Shown piece after piece: positions 8,655 through 18,110 of a DNA stretch of 64,000 nucleotides; positions within the stretch are counted from its first letter, which is position 1, and the number at the start of each line of letters is the position of its first letter. The notes beneath the pieces were generated by a model. The model saw only the letters and a list, made by a program, of their open reading frames with translations, was not told where the DNA came from and searched no databases. The stretch spans positions 1-64,000 of the forward strand of contig NZ_JPKG01000027.1 of assembly GCF_000735605.1 (NCBI RefSeq), written 5' to 3'. Source of the stretch: Allobosea sp. LC85. GTDB lineage: Bacteria > Pseudomonadota > Alphaproteobacteria > Rhizobiales > Beijerinckiaceae. The translations under genes were made by a program, and so were the position numbers.

Positions 8655-8690
8655 TTCTCCGATCGAATGGGCGCTATTCGCCCAACAGAA

Positions 8691-8718
8691 AGCCCGCCTC
8701 CCTCGCGGAAGGCGGGCT
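8691..8718 (-). terminator. Hairpin terminator between DoxX gene and trxA
   Basis: AGCCCGCCT at 8691-8699 and AGGCGGGCT at 8710-8718 form a perfect 9-bp stem with a 10-base loop. On the minus strand it is followed by TTTCT, so it should end trxA transcripts. It also lies just after the DoxX gene and may act in both directions. Confidence 0.7.
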
Positions 8719-8747
8719 GATTATTGGGCCCGACAGCCCGGCAGAAC

Positions 8748-9068
8748 TCAGACCGAGGCCGAAATCCAGCGCGAAAGGTCGCTCTTCGGGGCCGCGCCGA
8801 CCTTCTGGGAGGCCAGCTTGCCGTCCTTGAACAGCATCAGGGTCGGAATCGAGCGGATGCCGAACTGGGCGGGAATCGCCTGGTTCTCATCGACATTCAT
8901 CTTCACGATCTTGACCTTGCCGGCCATTTCCCCGGCGATCTCCTCGAGCGCCGGGCCGATCATCCGGCAGGGGCCGCACCACTCGGCCCAGAAATCGACC
9001 ACGACCGGCTCGCTCGACTTGAGGACATCCGCCTCGAAGCTCGCATCGGTTACCTTGTTCGTCGCCAT
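8748..9068 (-). CDS. trxA: Thioredoxin 1
   Basis: General cytoplasmic thiol-disulfide reductant. The 106-residue protein has the active site WCGPC at 30-34, the buried Asp in VVVDFWAEW and the cis-Pro loop SIPTLMLF, all standard. The ATG at 9068 matches the family start; the 14 residues of upstream open frame do not resemble thioredoxin. It is the last gene of the chvI-to-trxA minus-strand block, 108 bases after addA, and is followed by a strong hairpin. Confidence 0.95.
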   Translation of the reverse strand: MATNKVTDASFEADVLKSSEPVVVDFWAEWCGPCRMIGPALEEIAGEMAGKVKIVKMNVDENQAIPAQFGIRSIPTLMLFKDGKLASQKVGAAPKSDLSRWISASV

Positions 9069-9176
9069 GGCTTCATCGCCTTTCAAAAGCAGTTCGCAGC
9101 ACTGCTGCATTCGCCTCCGAAGCTATGAACGCGGGCAGCCCGGGTCAAGTTTCGTCGGCCTTGCATTGAAGCAGGG

Positions 9177-12100
9177 CTACCCTGCCAAATTCGCCAGCAC
9201 AGCATCGAGTGCAGCGGCTTGCGGCTCCAACGTTGCGAGCGTCGCGGTGTAGATCACCAAGGTCCGCACCCGGCGCCCGGGATAGATCTGCCCGATCAGG
9301 GCACGATAGACGGCAAGCTGTGCCTGCGTCGCGGGCGGGATCGCCGTTTCATCGGCCGGCGGGCGTGACGCCGTCTTGAAATCGGCGATCAGCACCTCGT
9401 TCTCCGTGACGGCGAGCCGGTCGATCTGGCCCGAGACGGCGCGCACCGCACCATTCGCAAGCGTGATCTCGCCGGCAATCGGCACCTCAGCCAGCGATCC
9501 GGATGAAAACAGGGCGGAAAGTGTGGGATCGCGAAGCAACGCCAGCGTCTGGCCGATGACCGCCTCGCGTCTTGCGTCAGGCAAGCCGGCTCCGCGCAGG
9601 GTGGCAAGCGCCCGCGCCGTCGCGCTGCGCCCCGGCTCATCGACATCCGGCAGGATCTGCAGGAGCAGATGCGCCAGCCGGCCGGCTTGCGCAGCCTCGG
9701 CAAGGAACGGGCCGTCGCCCGGCCGCTCGGCCGCATCGGCGGCGCTGATCGCATTCGACGGCTTGAGCGGGGGTAACGGTTCATGTTCGGCGGGCGCGGA
9801 GGCGCGGAGCCAGCTGGGTTCGGCGAGCACCGCCTTGGACGGCGCCTCCTCCCCAGTATCGCTGGGCTTCGGTGCCGAGACCATGAAGCGCCGAATCGTG
9901 CCGGTTCCGTCGGGTGCCGAGACCTCCTGCAGGCCCGATGTCGCGAGCGAAAGTCCGCTTTCGATCATCGCATACCAGCTTCCCGGCGGCGCTTCGCCTT
10001 TCGCCTGTGCTCCGCAGACGATCAGTCGGTCCTCGGCCCGGGTCATCGCGACATAGAGGAGGCGATGATGCTCCTCGGCAAGCTGGTCGACGACCTGCGC
10101 CTTTGCCCTGCGGGTTGCCTCCGCATCGTCGGCCCTGGCCGGGGGCCAGATCGGCACGAGTTTGCCCCTGGGAGGTTCCACGGCGAGTATCTTCGGCAAG
10201 CGTTTGGCGCCAGGCTCGGGGGCGAGATCGGCGAGGATCACGATCTTCGCCTCCAGTCCCTTCGATCCGTGCACGGTCATGACGCGCACTTCGCCTGCGC
10301 TACTGGAAAGATCGCGCTTAACCTCCGTCCCGGCCTGGGTGATGTGGTGCAGGAAGCCGGCGAGCGATGGGCCGTGCCGCCGCTCATAGTCGAGTGCCGC
10401 GTTGAGGAAGGCGTCGAGCGCGTCGCCAGCCTCGGCGCCAAGCCGAGCCAGAGCGAGATTGCGCCCGCCTTCCGGCCCGAGCAGCTGCGCAAAGAAGCGA
10501 AAGGGCCCGGTGCGCCCTGCGTCGTCACCGAGTTGGGAAAGCCGCGCTTCGATGGCAGCGAAGCGCGGTTCGCTTTCGCCGATGCTGCGCAGGGCATTGC
10601 GCAGCGAGCCCTTTCGCTCCGGCGCGAAGCGCAGGAGATCATCGTCGTCGAGGCCGAGCAATGGCGTCTTCAGGGCGATGGCCAGCGACAGGTCGTCATC
10701 GGGCAGGAGCAGCGCCCGGCCGAGTGCGACCAGGTCTTCGACTGCCGGATGTGTCGCGAGGCTCAAGCGATCGCGGCCGGTCACCGGCACGCCCGCATCC
10801 TTCAGGGCTTTGACGATCGCCTCGAACAGCGGCCCGCGCTGGCGCAGCAGGATCATCACATCGCCGGGCTTGAAGCCTTGCCCGAGATCATCGTGCCCGC
10901 TGCGCGTCCAGCGTGCCAGCACGTCGGCGATGCGCGTCGCGAGCTTCACGGTCCCGCTGCGCTGCTCGGGCGCGTCGACCGGGGTCGTCCAGGCGTCCGG
11001 CGGCTCGCTCTGGTCGTCGGCGGATAGCGGCCAGAGATCGACGGCGCCCGGGTCGGCCTGGCGCACGGTGTCATGCACCTCCGGTCGGGCGCTGCCGTCG
11101 AAGACCAGCCCGCGGGCATGCTCCGCCACCGCGAAGACGATGTCCACTGCCCGCATGATGTCAGGCGCAGAGCGGAAGGAGGTGTTGAGGCTCACCGCCT
11201 CGAATGCGAGCTCTGCCTGCTGGATGTTCAGCCCGAGCCGGGTGCGCTGCTCGCCGAAGGCGCCCGGCGCGGCGCCCTGGAAGCCGTAGATCGACTGCTT
11301 CTCATCGCCGACGACGAAGATCGTCCGGGGTTTTAGGCCCTCTGCCCGCGTGCCCCGTCCGCCCGTGAACTCGTCGGCGAGCGCGCCCAGGATCGCCCAT
11401 TGCGCCTCGCTGGTGTCCTGCGCCTCGTCGAGCAGGATGTGATCGATGCCGGCATCGAGCTTGTAGAGCACCCAGGCGGCCTCGACGCGCGAAAGCAGCG
11501 AGCGCGTCTTGGCGATCAGGTCGTCATAGTCGAGCAGCGAGCGCTCGCTCTTCAGCCGCTGATAGGAGGCGAGCATCCTTGTCACCAGCAGCGCGAGCGC
11601 GTGACTGCGATCGCGGATGGCGACGGCGTTGAGCTGGTCGATTGCGCCGAGCAGGAGATCGGCGAGCGCGTCGAGAACGGCCATCAGCGCCGGCTCGAGT
11701 TCGGACTTTCCCTTGCCCCTGATATGTGCGTTGACCGTGCCTTCGGCCGTGATGAAGCCGGATCGGCAGGTCGCGATCGGGTCGCCCTCGAATTGCGGGG
11801 CGCTCAGACTGCGCAGCGCAGCCGCAAATTTCTGCCGGGTCGCGCTGCCGGCTTCCAGCGCCGTGACAAGACCGGCAAGGCCAGGAGCGGAGGCAAGACG
11901 GCTCCGGAAATCGGCCAGCACCGCGTCATTCGTCAGGTCCGGTGCAATTCCCAGGAAACCTGAAATGCCCTCGCGCATCTCCTGCGCCGAGCGAGCGCGG
12001 CCCTCTGCATCGCTGAACAGGGTGCGCTGGCGCAAGGCTTCCTGCATCATCGCGTCAAAGGTGTCCTGCGCCGCCTGCCTGGCCAGCAGGTCGAGTGCCC

Positions 12101-12641
12101 GAGCCTCTGCGCCGGCGGGATCGGCGGCAATGGCGGCGAGCAATTCGCGCCTTGCGTCGTGCAGCAATTCGGCCTGAGCGAGGTCGTCGGCAACCTCGAA
12201 GCGCGGCGGTACATTCGCCTCGAAGGGCGCAGATTGCAGCACGCGCGTGCAGAAGGCGTGGATGGTTTCGATCCTGAGCCCGCCCGGCGTCTCCAGCGCC
12301 TCGGCAAAGAGCCGGCGCGCGCCTGCCCGCTGCCGCGCCGTCGCTCGCTCGCCGGTCAGGGCTTCCAGCGCCGCCGAAAGCGCGCCATCCGGCATCGTCG
12401 CCCAGGCGCCGAGCGCCTTGAACACCCGGTTCGCCATATTGGCCGCTGCGGCCTTGGTGTAGGTGATGCAGAGCATCCGGGCCGGCGCGACACCATCGAG
12501 CAGCAGCCGCAACACGCGGTTGACCAGCACATGCGTCTTGCCTGAACCGGCATTGGCCGAGACCCAGGCGCTGAGATCGGGCCGTGCGGCAAGTGCCTGG
12601 CGCTGGTTGGTCTGCGGGGGGACGATCCAGCCGGGCTTCAT
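9177..12641 (-). CDS. addA: Double-strand break repair helicase-nuclease AddA
   Basis: Large subunit of the AddAB (RecBCD-like) complex, which processes DNA ends for RecA loading. The 1154-residue UvrD-type helicase has Walker A in ANAGSGKTHVLVNR (about 25-38), Walker B DEAQDTSEAQW (about 400) and TMTVHGSKGLEAKIVILADL-like motifs in domain 2A. The last 110 residues are the RecB-type nuclease with GQIDRLAV, LIADFKT and a QLAVY motif. Its ATG overlaps the addB stop by four bases (ATGA), showing coupling. The TAG stop sits in the loop of a small GCAGGG/CCCTGC hairpin. Confidence 0.95.
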   Translation of the reverse strand: MKPGWIVPPQTNQRQALAARPDLSAWVSANAGSGKTHVLVNRVLRLLLDGVAPARMLCITYTKAAAANMANRVFKALGAWATMPDGALSAALEALTGERATARQRAGARRLFAEALETPGGLRIETIHAFCTRVLQSAPFEANVPPRFEVADDLAQAELLHDARRELLAAIAADPAGAEARALDLLARQAAQDTFDAMMQEALRQRTLFSDAEGRARSAQEMREGISGFLGIAPDLTNDAVLADFRSRLASAPGLAGLVTALEAGSATRQKFAAALRSLSAPQFEGDPIATCRSGFITAEGTVNAHIRGKGKSELEPALMAVLDALADLLLGAIDQLNAVAIRDRSHALALLVTRMLASYQRLKSERSLLDYDDLIAKTRSLLSRVEAAWVLYKLDAGIDHILLDEAQDTSEAQWAILGALADEFTGGRGTRAEGLKPRTIFVVGDEKQSIYGFQGAAPGAFGEQRTRLGLNIQQAELAFEAVSLNTSFRSAPDIMRAVDIVFAVAEHARGLVFDGSARPEVHDTVRQADPGAVDLWPLSADDQSEPPDAWTTPVDAPEQRSGTVKLATRIADVLARWTRSGHDDLGQGFKPGDVMILLRQRGPLFEAIVKALKDAGVPVTGRDRLSLATHPAVEDLVALGRALLLPDDDLSLAIALKTPLLGLDDDDLLRFAPERKGSLRNALRSIGESEPRFAAIEARLSQLGDDAGRTGPFRFFAQLLGPEGGRNLALARLGAEAGDALDAFLNAALDYERRHGPSLAGFLHHITQAGTEVKRDLSSSAGEVRVMTVHGSKGLEAKIVILADLAPEPGAKRLPKILAVEPPRGKLVPIWPPARADDAEATRRAKAQVVDQLAEEHHRLLYVAMTRAEDRLIVCGAQAKGEAPPGSWYAMIESGLSLATSGLQEVSAPDGTGTIRRFMVSAPKPSDTGEEAPSKAVLAEPSWLRASAPAEHEPLPPLKPSNAISAADAAERPGDGPFLAEAAQAGRLAHLLLQILPDVDEPGRSATARALATLRGAGLPDARREAVIGQTLALLRDPTLSALFSSGSLAEVPIAGEITLANGAVRAVSGQIDRLAVTENEVLIADFKTASRPPADETAIPPATQAQLAVYRALIGQIYPGRRVRTLVIYTATLATLEPQAAALDAVLANLAG

Positions 12642-15600
12642 GCTTCGCCTCCGGGCTCGTCGCCATCCGGTGCGGCCGACCACTCCTTGACCCGCGCGAG
12701 CTGGTCATAGGGGCTGGCATATTTGATGTAGTCGGGCGCGCGCCGCGAGACATAGGCTTCGCGTCCGCTGCGCAGGGCATGGAGATGCTCGATCAGCCGT
12801 TCGAGATGGCGCGCGGCGACATCGGCCAGCGGTTCGCCATCGAACTCGAGCGGCTTGTCCTTGGCCCAGCCCTTCGGATCATGATGGAGCTTGAGATAGA
12901 GCAGCGCGTCGACCGGTGCGGGAAGAATATCCTCGCGAAAGCCGGCTCGCGCCGCGAGCTCGGCTTCCAGTGTCAATTGCGGCGCAAAGCCCTTCTCGAC
13001 CTGCGCCTTGCTTGGGGGAGCTCCGGTCTTGAAGTCGATGATTCGCAGCGCGGGCTGCCGCGTGATCTCGATTCGGTCGGCCCGCCCGCTCAGCCGGAAC
13101 TCCGCGCCGTCCGGCAGCTTGAACGTCGCTGCGGTTCCGCGTTCGACCGCAACCCGCACCAACTCACCGCGCCGGCGCTCCTCCCAGCCGATGAAATGAC
13201 CGGCGGTCAGCAGGAAGCGCGGCCACCAGAAGGCGCGGACTTCGGGCGTATCGTCAAACGCCTGGAACAGGCGCTCGCCGATTGCGATCAGCTGATGGAG
13301 TGAGTCGGGGGGCAATTGCTCCGGATAGGTCTCCGCGAAACTCCCGACAATATCGTGCAGCAGGTTGCCGCGATCGCTGGCGCCGGGGTCACCAACAAGC
13401 TCCGGAAGGGCGTCGAGCTTCAGGATCTTGCGGGCAAAGATCTGGTAGGGGTCGCGGTAGAGCGTCTCGACCTCGGTCACGCTGAGCGCGACAGGCTGGA
13501 GCTGGCGCGCGGGCCGCGGCGCAGGGCGGCCAATGGGTTTGGTGTCGGTGGGTTTGCTCAGCAGTGAAGCAAGGCCCGTCAGACGCGCTCCCCTGGCGGC
13601 GGCGCCGTTCCAGACATCCTGCGGCGTGACCGCCTTCAGCCTTTGCCAGAAGCGAGAGGCGATGGTCTCGGCCTCGCCGGCCTTGCGCGCGCGGGTCAGG
13701 GTCACCCGCTGCGCCATCGCGCCCTGGATGAAATCATGCGCGGTCTGGCCGATGCGCCGTTCGGGAGGGCTCAAGCCCAGTTCGGCGCGCATCGGCCGGT
13801 TCAGGAAGGAATCGGTCTTGGCCTCCGGCGGCCAGACGGTCTCGACAAGGCCGCCCAGCACGACATGGTCGGCTTCCAGCAGGCGCGCTTCCAGCAAGCC
13901 CCAGATCTTGACGCGAGGATGGCCTGCGCCGCCGCGCCTGACCGCCGTCTCGGCCAGCAGACTGTCGAGGATCGCGATGACATCGCGGGCATGGCCGGTC
14001 TCCGGCGCATCGGGGAGGGCGCCGTCGATCTGGTCGAACAGCCCTGCGAGCGCCTCGCCGTCCGGCCCGACGAAGGCGAGCGTGGCGCCATTCTCCGCCC
14101 GGCTGAGCGCGACCAGCGCATCGCGGCTTGCCGTGACGACGGTAGCGAAGGCCGGCAAGGGGGCGGCCCATGCTGCGAGCAGCGGCGCCATGGCGGTGTC
14201 GAGCGCATCAAGGACCAGGCCCGCGGCGGCGAGGTCCGCGCTGTTCAAGCGTTTGCGCGGCGCCGGCGCATGCCGGTCCTGCATCAGCCCCGGAATCGCC
14301 GCGAAACTGCTGCGCAGGCCCGCAAATCCCTTTGCGACAGCTTCGCCCCGCCAGGCGCCGATCTCGAGTGCCGCGGCGCCCTGGGCCACGGTCTGTCGCG
14401 ACAGTCCGAGCCGGCAAAGCGGGTGGGCCAGCAAGGGAACGAGGCTGGCCGGTGTCATCTGGGCTCGCGCGGCCTCCAGCAGGAGGCGCAGCAGGGCGCC
14501 TGCGGGCCAGCGCGCCAGCGGCAGTCCAGCAGAATCATCGGCTTCGATGCCCCAGCGCCGGAGTTCCACGGCGACCCGCTCGGCGAGACCGCGATCGGGC
14601 GTGATCAGTGCGGCTTGCTTGCCGCCCTCTTCCAGCGTTTCACGGAGCGCGATGGCAACTGCCAGCGCCTCCTCGCGCTCGTCGGCTGTCTCGACGATGC
14701 TGATCCCATCGAAGGCTGCTTCAGCCTCGCTGAGGGAGACGCGCGTCGCGAGATCGGCCCAGCATTCCGTGACCGATGCCGGAAGCATCGCCTCGCGCAG
14801 CAGCGCCGCGCGGGCCGCGAGGCCCGGTTCCGGCCTGGCCAGCGGCCGGGCGTCGTCACGGCCGGCTTTCAATGTGCCGAGCAGCCGATGCAACGCTGCC
14901 TGCGGATGGGACGGTGCGGGCTCCTTCTCGACCGCCTCCCAGGCGAGCTGAGCCAGGTCGAGGTCGAGATCGGGCAGTACGACCGCGCCATTGGGCATCC
15001 CAGCGATCGCTGCGAGAAGCCGCGCGGTGGCTGGGATCGTGCCGGTGGAGCCCGCAGCGATGATCGGCCCGGTTACGCTACCGGAAAGCAGCCGTTGGCG
15101 TTCGGCCTCGAGCATGCGGTTGCGAAACTCTGCCGGATCGCAGGCATCGCGGCTTTCGAGGATCTTCGGCCAGGCCTCGCCCAGAATGGCCAGGAAGCTC
15201 GCATTGAGCTGCCAGACCTGGTCGAAACGAGCGGCGTCAAGCGTCGCCAGCCGCTCGACCGGCACGCCTTCGGTCTGCATCTGGTCAAGCAGGGCGGCAA
15301 GGTCGCCGGCCAGCCCCCAGGCCTCGGCCAACGTCGAGGGCACGAGCGAGGGCTCTGACGGGTCGAGCTTCAGGTGGCTGCGGTTCGCCGTGCGCCCCCA
15401 GCTATCGACCAGCCGCGCCAGCAGCATGCGCCGCGCCAGCGGGTCGATCGGCCCGATGCGCGCGCCATCCCACCCGCCCGCGCCGATCAGTGCGGTCTCG
15501 GCCTCGTCGACATCGCCGAGCGGCACGATGCGTGGCAGCAGCAGCGGCTTGCCGCCAAGCCTTGCGGAAAGGCCGGCGACCAGGGCCCGCGCCGCCCGTC

Positions 15601-15748
15601 GCGTCGGGAGATAGAGCGTCGCGCGAGCCATCGCTGCCGGATCATCCGGCACGTAGACCTGGCCGAAACGTCCGTCCAGCACCGCCTGCGCCAGCACGTC
15701 GAGGAACGCTGTGCCAGCGGGGATGGTGAACAGGTTGAGCTCAGGCAT
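12638..15748 (-). CDS. addB: Double-strand break repair protein AddB (alphaproteobacterial type)
   Basis: Second subunit of the AddAB helicase-nuclease, 1036 aa. I see no Walker A near the N-terminus, as expected for the alphaproteobacterial form. The C-terminal nuclease domain shows GRADRIEI and RIIDFKTGAPP (about residue 904) with QLTLEAELA after it. The ATG at 15748 overlaps the murU-like gene by eight bases and addA by four, so the three are translationally linked. An upstream frame extending to 15913 runs antiparallel through nothing recognisable and would overlap murU by far more, so I reject it. Confidence 0.93.
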   Translation of the reverse strand: MPELNLFTIPAGTAFLDVLAQAVLDGRFGQVYVPDDPAAMARATLYLPTRRAARALVAGLSARLGGKPLLLPRIVPLGDVDEAETALIGAGGWDGARIGPIDPLARRMLLARLVDSWGRTANRSHLKLDPSEPSLVPSTLAEAWGLAGDLAALLDQMQTEGVPVERLATLDAARFDQVWQLNASFLAILGEAWPKILESRDACDPAEFRNRMLEAERQRLLSGSVTGPIIAAGSTGTIPATARLLAAIAGMPNGAVVLPDLDLDLAQLAWEAVEKEPAPSHPQAALHRLLGTLKAGRDDARPLARPEPGLAARAALLREAMLPASVTECWADLATRVSLSEAEAAFDGISIVETADEREEALAVAIALRETLEEGGKQAALITPDRGLAERVAVELRRWGIEADDSAGLPLARWPAGALLRLLLEAARAQMTPASLVPLLAHPLCRLGLSRQTVAQGAAALEIGAWRGEAVAKGFAGLRSSFAAIPGLMQDRHAPAPRKRLNSADLAAAGLVLDALDTAMAPLLAAWAAPLPAFATVVTASRDALVALSRAENGATLAFVGPDGEALAGLFDQIDGALPDAPETGHARDVIAILDSLLAETAVRRGGAGHPRVKIWGLLEARLLEADHVVLGGLVETVWPPEAKTDSFLNRPMRAELGLSPPERRIGQTAHDFIQGAMAQRVTLTRARKAGEAETIASRFWQRLKAVTPQDVWNGAAARGARLTGLASLLSKPTDTKPIGRPAPRPARQLQPVALSVTEVETLYRDPYQIFARKILKLDALPELVGDPGASDRGNLLHDIVGSFAETYPEQLPPDSLHQLIAIGERLFQAFDDTPEVRAFWWPRFLLTAGHFIGWEERRRGELVRVAVERGTAATFKLPDGAEFRLSGRADRIEITRQPALRIIDFKTGAPPSKAQVEKGFAPQLTLEAELAARAGFREDILPAPVDALLYLKLHHDPKGWAKDKPLEFDGEPLADVAARHLERLIEHLHALRSGREAYVSRRAPDYIKYASPYDQLARVKEWSAAPDGDEPGGEA

Positions 15749-16484
15749 GGAAGCTCTGGGCTGCCGCGAATGCATCTTCTGCCGGCGCGATCGCTTCCGG
15801 CGTGCCGACATGCAGCCACTGGCCCTGCAGAACATGCCCGAACAGGCGCTTTCGCGCGATGAGCCGGTCAAAGAGCAGGTTGAGCGAAAACGAGCCCTCG
15901 GGTGTATCGGCAAAGATCTCGGGTTTCATGATGATCACCCCGGCATAGACGACGGGTGCATTTGGCGCCTGCCCGCGCCGTGTCAGCCGGCCGTCCGCAT
16001 CCTGGAAGAAGTCGCCGGCGCCGTCGAAGCCGACACTGTCCTCGCGCCGGGCGAGCAGCATCAGCATGTCCATGGCCGCCGGCGCCCAGGCCTCCGCCAT
16101 GGCCGCGATGTTCGAGATGCCGGTCTCGCTCCAGAGCGAGTCGGAGTTGACGTGGAAGAATGGTTCGGTGCCGAGCAGGAGGAGGGCCTTCTTCACGCCG
16201 CCGCCGGTCTCAAGCAGCTCGTCGCGCTCGTCCGAGATGACGATCCGGGGATGCGTGCGTCCGGCGAGGTGAGCCTCGATCTGTTCGGCGAGGTGGTGGA
16301 CATTGACGACGGCCTCGGTGACACCCGCTTCGGCGAGTCGGTCGAGCGCGTGATCGAGCATGGCCTTGCCGCCGATCCGGACCAGGGGCTTCGGCAGGCT
16401 GTCGGTGATCGGGCGCATGCGCTGGCCAATGCCTGCCGCCAGCACCATGGCCCGGCGGATCGGCCGCGAACCCGTCTCAGTCAC
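15741..16484 (-). CDS. murU: MurU-like N-acetylmuramate-1-phosphate uridylyltransferase
   Basis: Sugar-1-phosphate nucleotidyltransferase of 247 aa. The N-terminal signature VLAAGIGQRMRPIT binds nucleotide, followed by LPKPLVRIGGK, ETGGGVKKAL and the metal-binding Asp in VNSDSLW. Next to an AmgK-like kinase domain (in the tsaE fusion gene upstream), the likely reaction is MurNAc-1-P + UTP to UDP-MurNAc in the peptidoglycan recycling route that bypasses MurA. A glucose or mannose substrate is possible on sequence alone. It overlaps addB and follows the tsaE fusion gene by 72 bases. Confidence 0.82.
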   Translation of the reverse strand: MTETGSRPIRRAMVLAAGIGQRMRPITDSLPKPLVRIGGKAMLDHALDRLAEAGVTEAVVNVHHLAEQIEAHLAGRTHPRIVISDERDELLETGGGVKKALLLLGTEPFFHVNSDSLWSETGISNIAAMAEAWAPAAMDMLMLLARREDSVGFDGAGDFFQDADGRLTRRGQAPNAPVVYAGVIIMKPEIFADTPEGSFSLNLLFDRLIARKRLFGHVLQGQWLHVGTPEAIAPAEDAFAAAQSFHA

Positions 16485-16556
16485 GCGAATCTCCTGATTG
16501 CGATGAATCTGCGCGATCCATAGCGCGCCGAGGCCGCGCTTGTCGCGGGCGACCTC

Positions 16557-18110
16557 TCAGGGGCTCTCAGGCGTCTCGAACAGCTTCGGCAGATGGGCCT
16601 GATACCAGGCCTTCAGCTCTTCCAGTGCCGGGTGCTCGAGGTTGCGGCGCAAGTAGGCTTCGATTCGCGGCAGATGCTTGAGATAGGCAGGTTTGCCGTC
16701 GCGCTTGTCGAGGCGCGCGAAGATGCCGGCGATCTTGGTGTTGCGCTGCGCGCCCAGGATCGCATAGGCGCGAGCGAAGCCGGCGAGGTCGAAGCTTTCA
16801 TCCGCCGCCCGCCGCGCCGAGCCATAGGCGGCGAGCAGCTTGAGTTCGAGCGCCGCCGGCACATCGACACGCGCGTCCTGTCCCAGCGAGACCAGATCAT
16901 AGGCGGGGTGGCCTAGCACGACGTCCTGGAAATCGATCAGCCCGAGCCTGGCGTGTCCCTCACGTTTCGGCAGCCAGATCAGGTTCGGGGAGTGGAAGTC
17001 GCGGAGCGTCCAGGTCGATGGTGCGGCGAGGATCTCGTCGAACAGCTTGCCCCAGATGCGGTTGAATTCGGCATGCGTCACCGCGGGCAAGGTCACCCCG
17101 GCAATATGCGGGGCGTACCATTCGAGCACGAGTTCGGTCTCGATCGAGAGCGCGCCTCGATCATAGTCCGGCACGATGTAGTCGCGCCCGTCGGCGACTG
17201 GCAGGATCGCCGGCAGGGTGTGGCGATGCATGTCGGCCAGCAGCCGTGCGGCTGCTTCGTAGCGTTCGGGAATCGGTCCGTTCTCGTCGAGCACGCCTTC
17301 ATCGCCGAGGTCCTCGATCAGCAGGAGGCCGGTTTCGAGATCCTGTGCAAAGATGTCGGGAGCCGAATAATTCAGCGAGCGCAGGCCACGATCCATACCG
17401 ACGAAGGCATCGACCGATTCCGCCAGATGCGCGATGGCGCTGTAAGACTTGCCGAGGCGGATCGCAGGGCCGTCCGGACGCGGCGGCGAGATCATCAGGA
17501 TGGCGGTTTGCCCGTCCGGACGGGTCAGCCGCTCATAGGCGCGGGTCGAGGCGTCGCCGAGCATGAAGTCGCGCTTGGCTTCACCCCATCCGGCAGAGTC
17601 GATCAGTCGCCGCGCCGCGATCGCGATGGCAAGGCGCGAGCGCCAAAGCACGCCGCCCGCGAGGCTGGCGATCCGCCCGGTCTCGGGTGCCTTAGGGTCG
17701 ACATCCAGCACGATGTCGAGCCGCCGGCCTGCGGGCAGACGCGTACCGGCCCGGTCCGGCCATTCGACCAACGTGATGATGCGGTCGAGATCCTCGATCA
17801 GCCCGATATCATCGAGCTCGTCGGGCGATCGTACCCGGTAGAGATCGGCATGGATCACGCTGCCGCGCAGCGTGTCGTAGCTCTGCACCAGGGTAAAGGT
17901 CGGGCTCGGAGCTTCCAGTTCCGGGTTGTCGGCAAGCTCGCGCAGGATGGCGCGCGCCAGCAGCGACTTGCCGGCGCCGAGATGGCCGGAGATGGCCACG
18001 ATATCGCCCGGCTTGAGGATGGCGGCGAGATCGCGGCCGAGCCGCACCGTGGCGCCTTCACCGGCCAGCGTCAGCCGATGCCCGCCCGTCTTCACGGTCT
18101 CCTCTGTCAT
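16557..18110 (-). CDS. tsaE: TsaE / AmgK-type phosphotransferase fusion protein
   Basis: A 517-residue two-domain protein. Residues 1-155 are TsaE, the ATPase of the tRNA t6A37 complex: Walker A GHLGAGKSLLAR, SPTFTLVQSY, HADLYRV and EWPDRAG. The rest, from about 165, is an aminoglycoside-phosphotransferase fold with LRDFHSPNLIWL (catalytic loop) and LIDFQDVVLGHPAYDL (metal Asp), as in the anomeric MurNAc/GlcNAc kinase AmgK. With MurU next in the operon it probably feeds MurNAc-1-P into recycling. The start overlaps the upstream kinase stop by four bases. This fusion is known from other Hyphomicrobiales. Why tRNA modification and cell-wall recycling are joined is unclear. Confidence 0.88.
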   Translation of the reverse strand: MTEETVKTGGHRLTLAGEGATVRLGRDLAAILKPGDIVAISGHLGAGKSLLARAILRELADNPELEAPSPTFTLVQSYDTLRGSVIHADLYRVRSPDELDDIGLIEDLDRIITLVEWPDRAGTRLPAGRRLDIVLDVDPKAPETGRIASLAGGVLWRSRLAIAIAARRLIDSAGWGEAKRDFMLGDASTRAYERLTRPDGQTAILMISPPRPDGPAIRLGKSYSAIAHLAESVDAFVGMDRGLRSLNYSAPDIFAQDLETGLLLIEDLGDEGVLDENGPIPERYEAAARLLADMHRHTLPAILPVADGRDYIVPDYDRGALSIETELVLEWYAPHIAGVTLPAVTHAEFNRIWGKLFDEILAAPSTWTLRDFHSPNLIWLPKREGHARLGLIDFQDVVLGHPAYDLVSLGQDARVDVPAALELKLLAAYGSARRAADESFDLAGFARAYAILGAQRNTKIAGIFARLDKRDGKPAYLKHLPRIEAYLRRNLEHPALEELKAWYQAHLPKLFETPESP

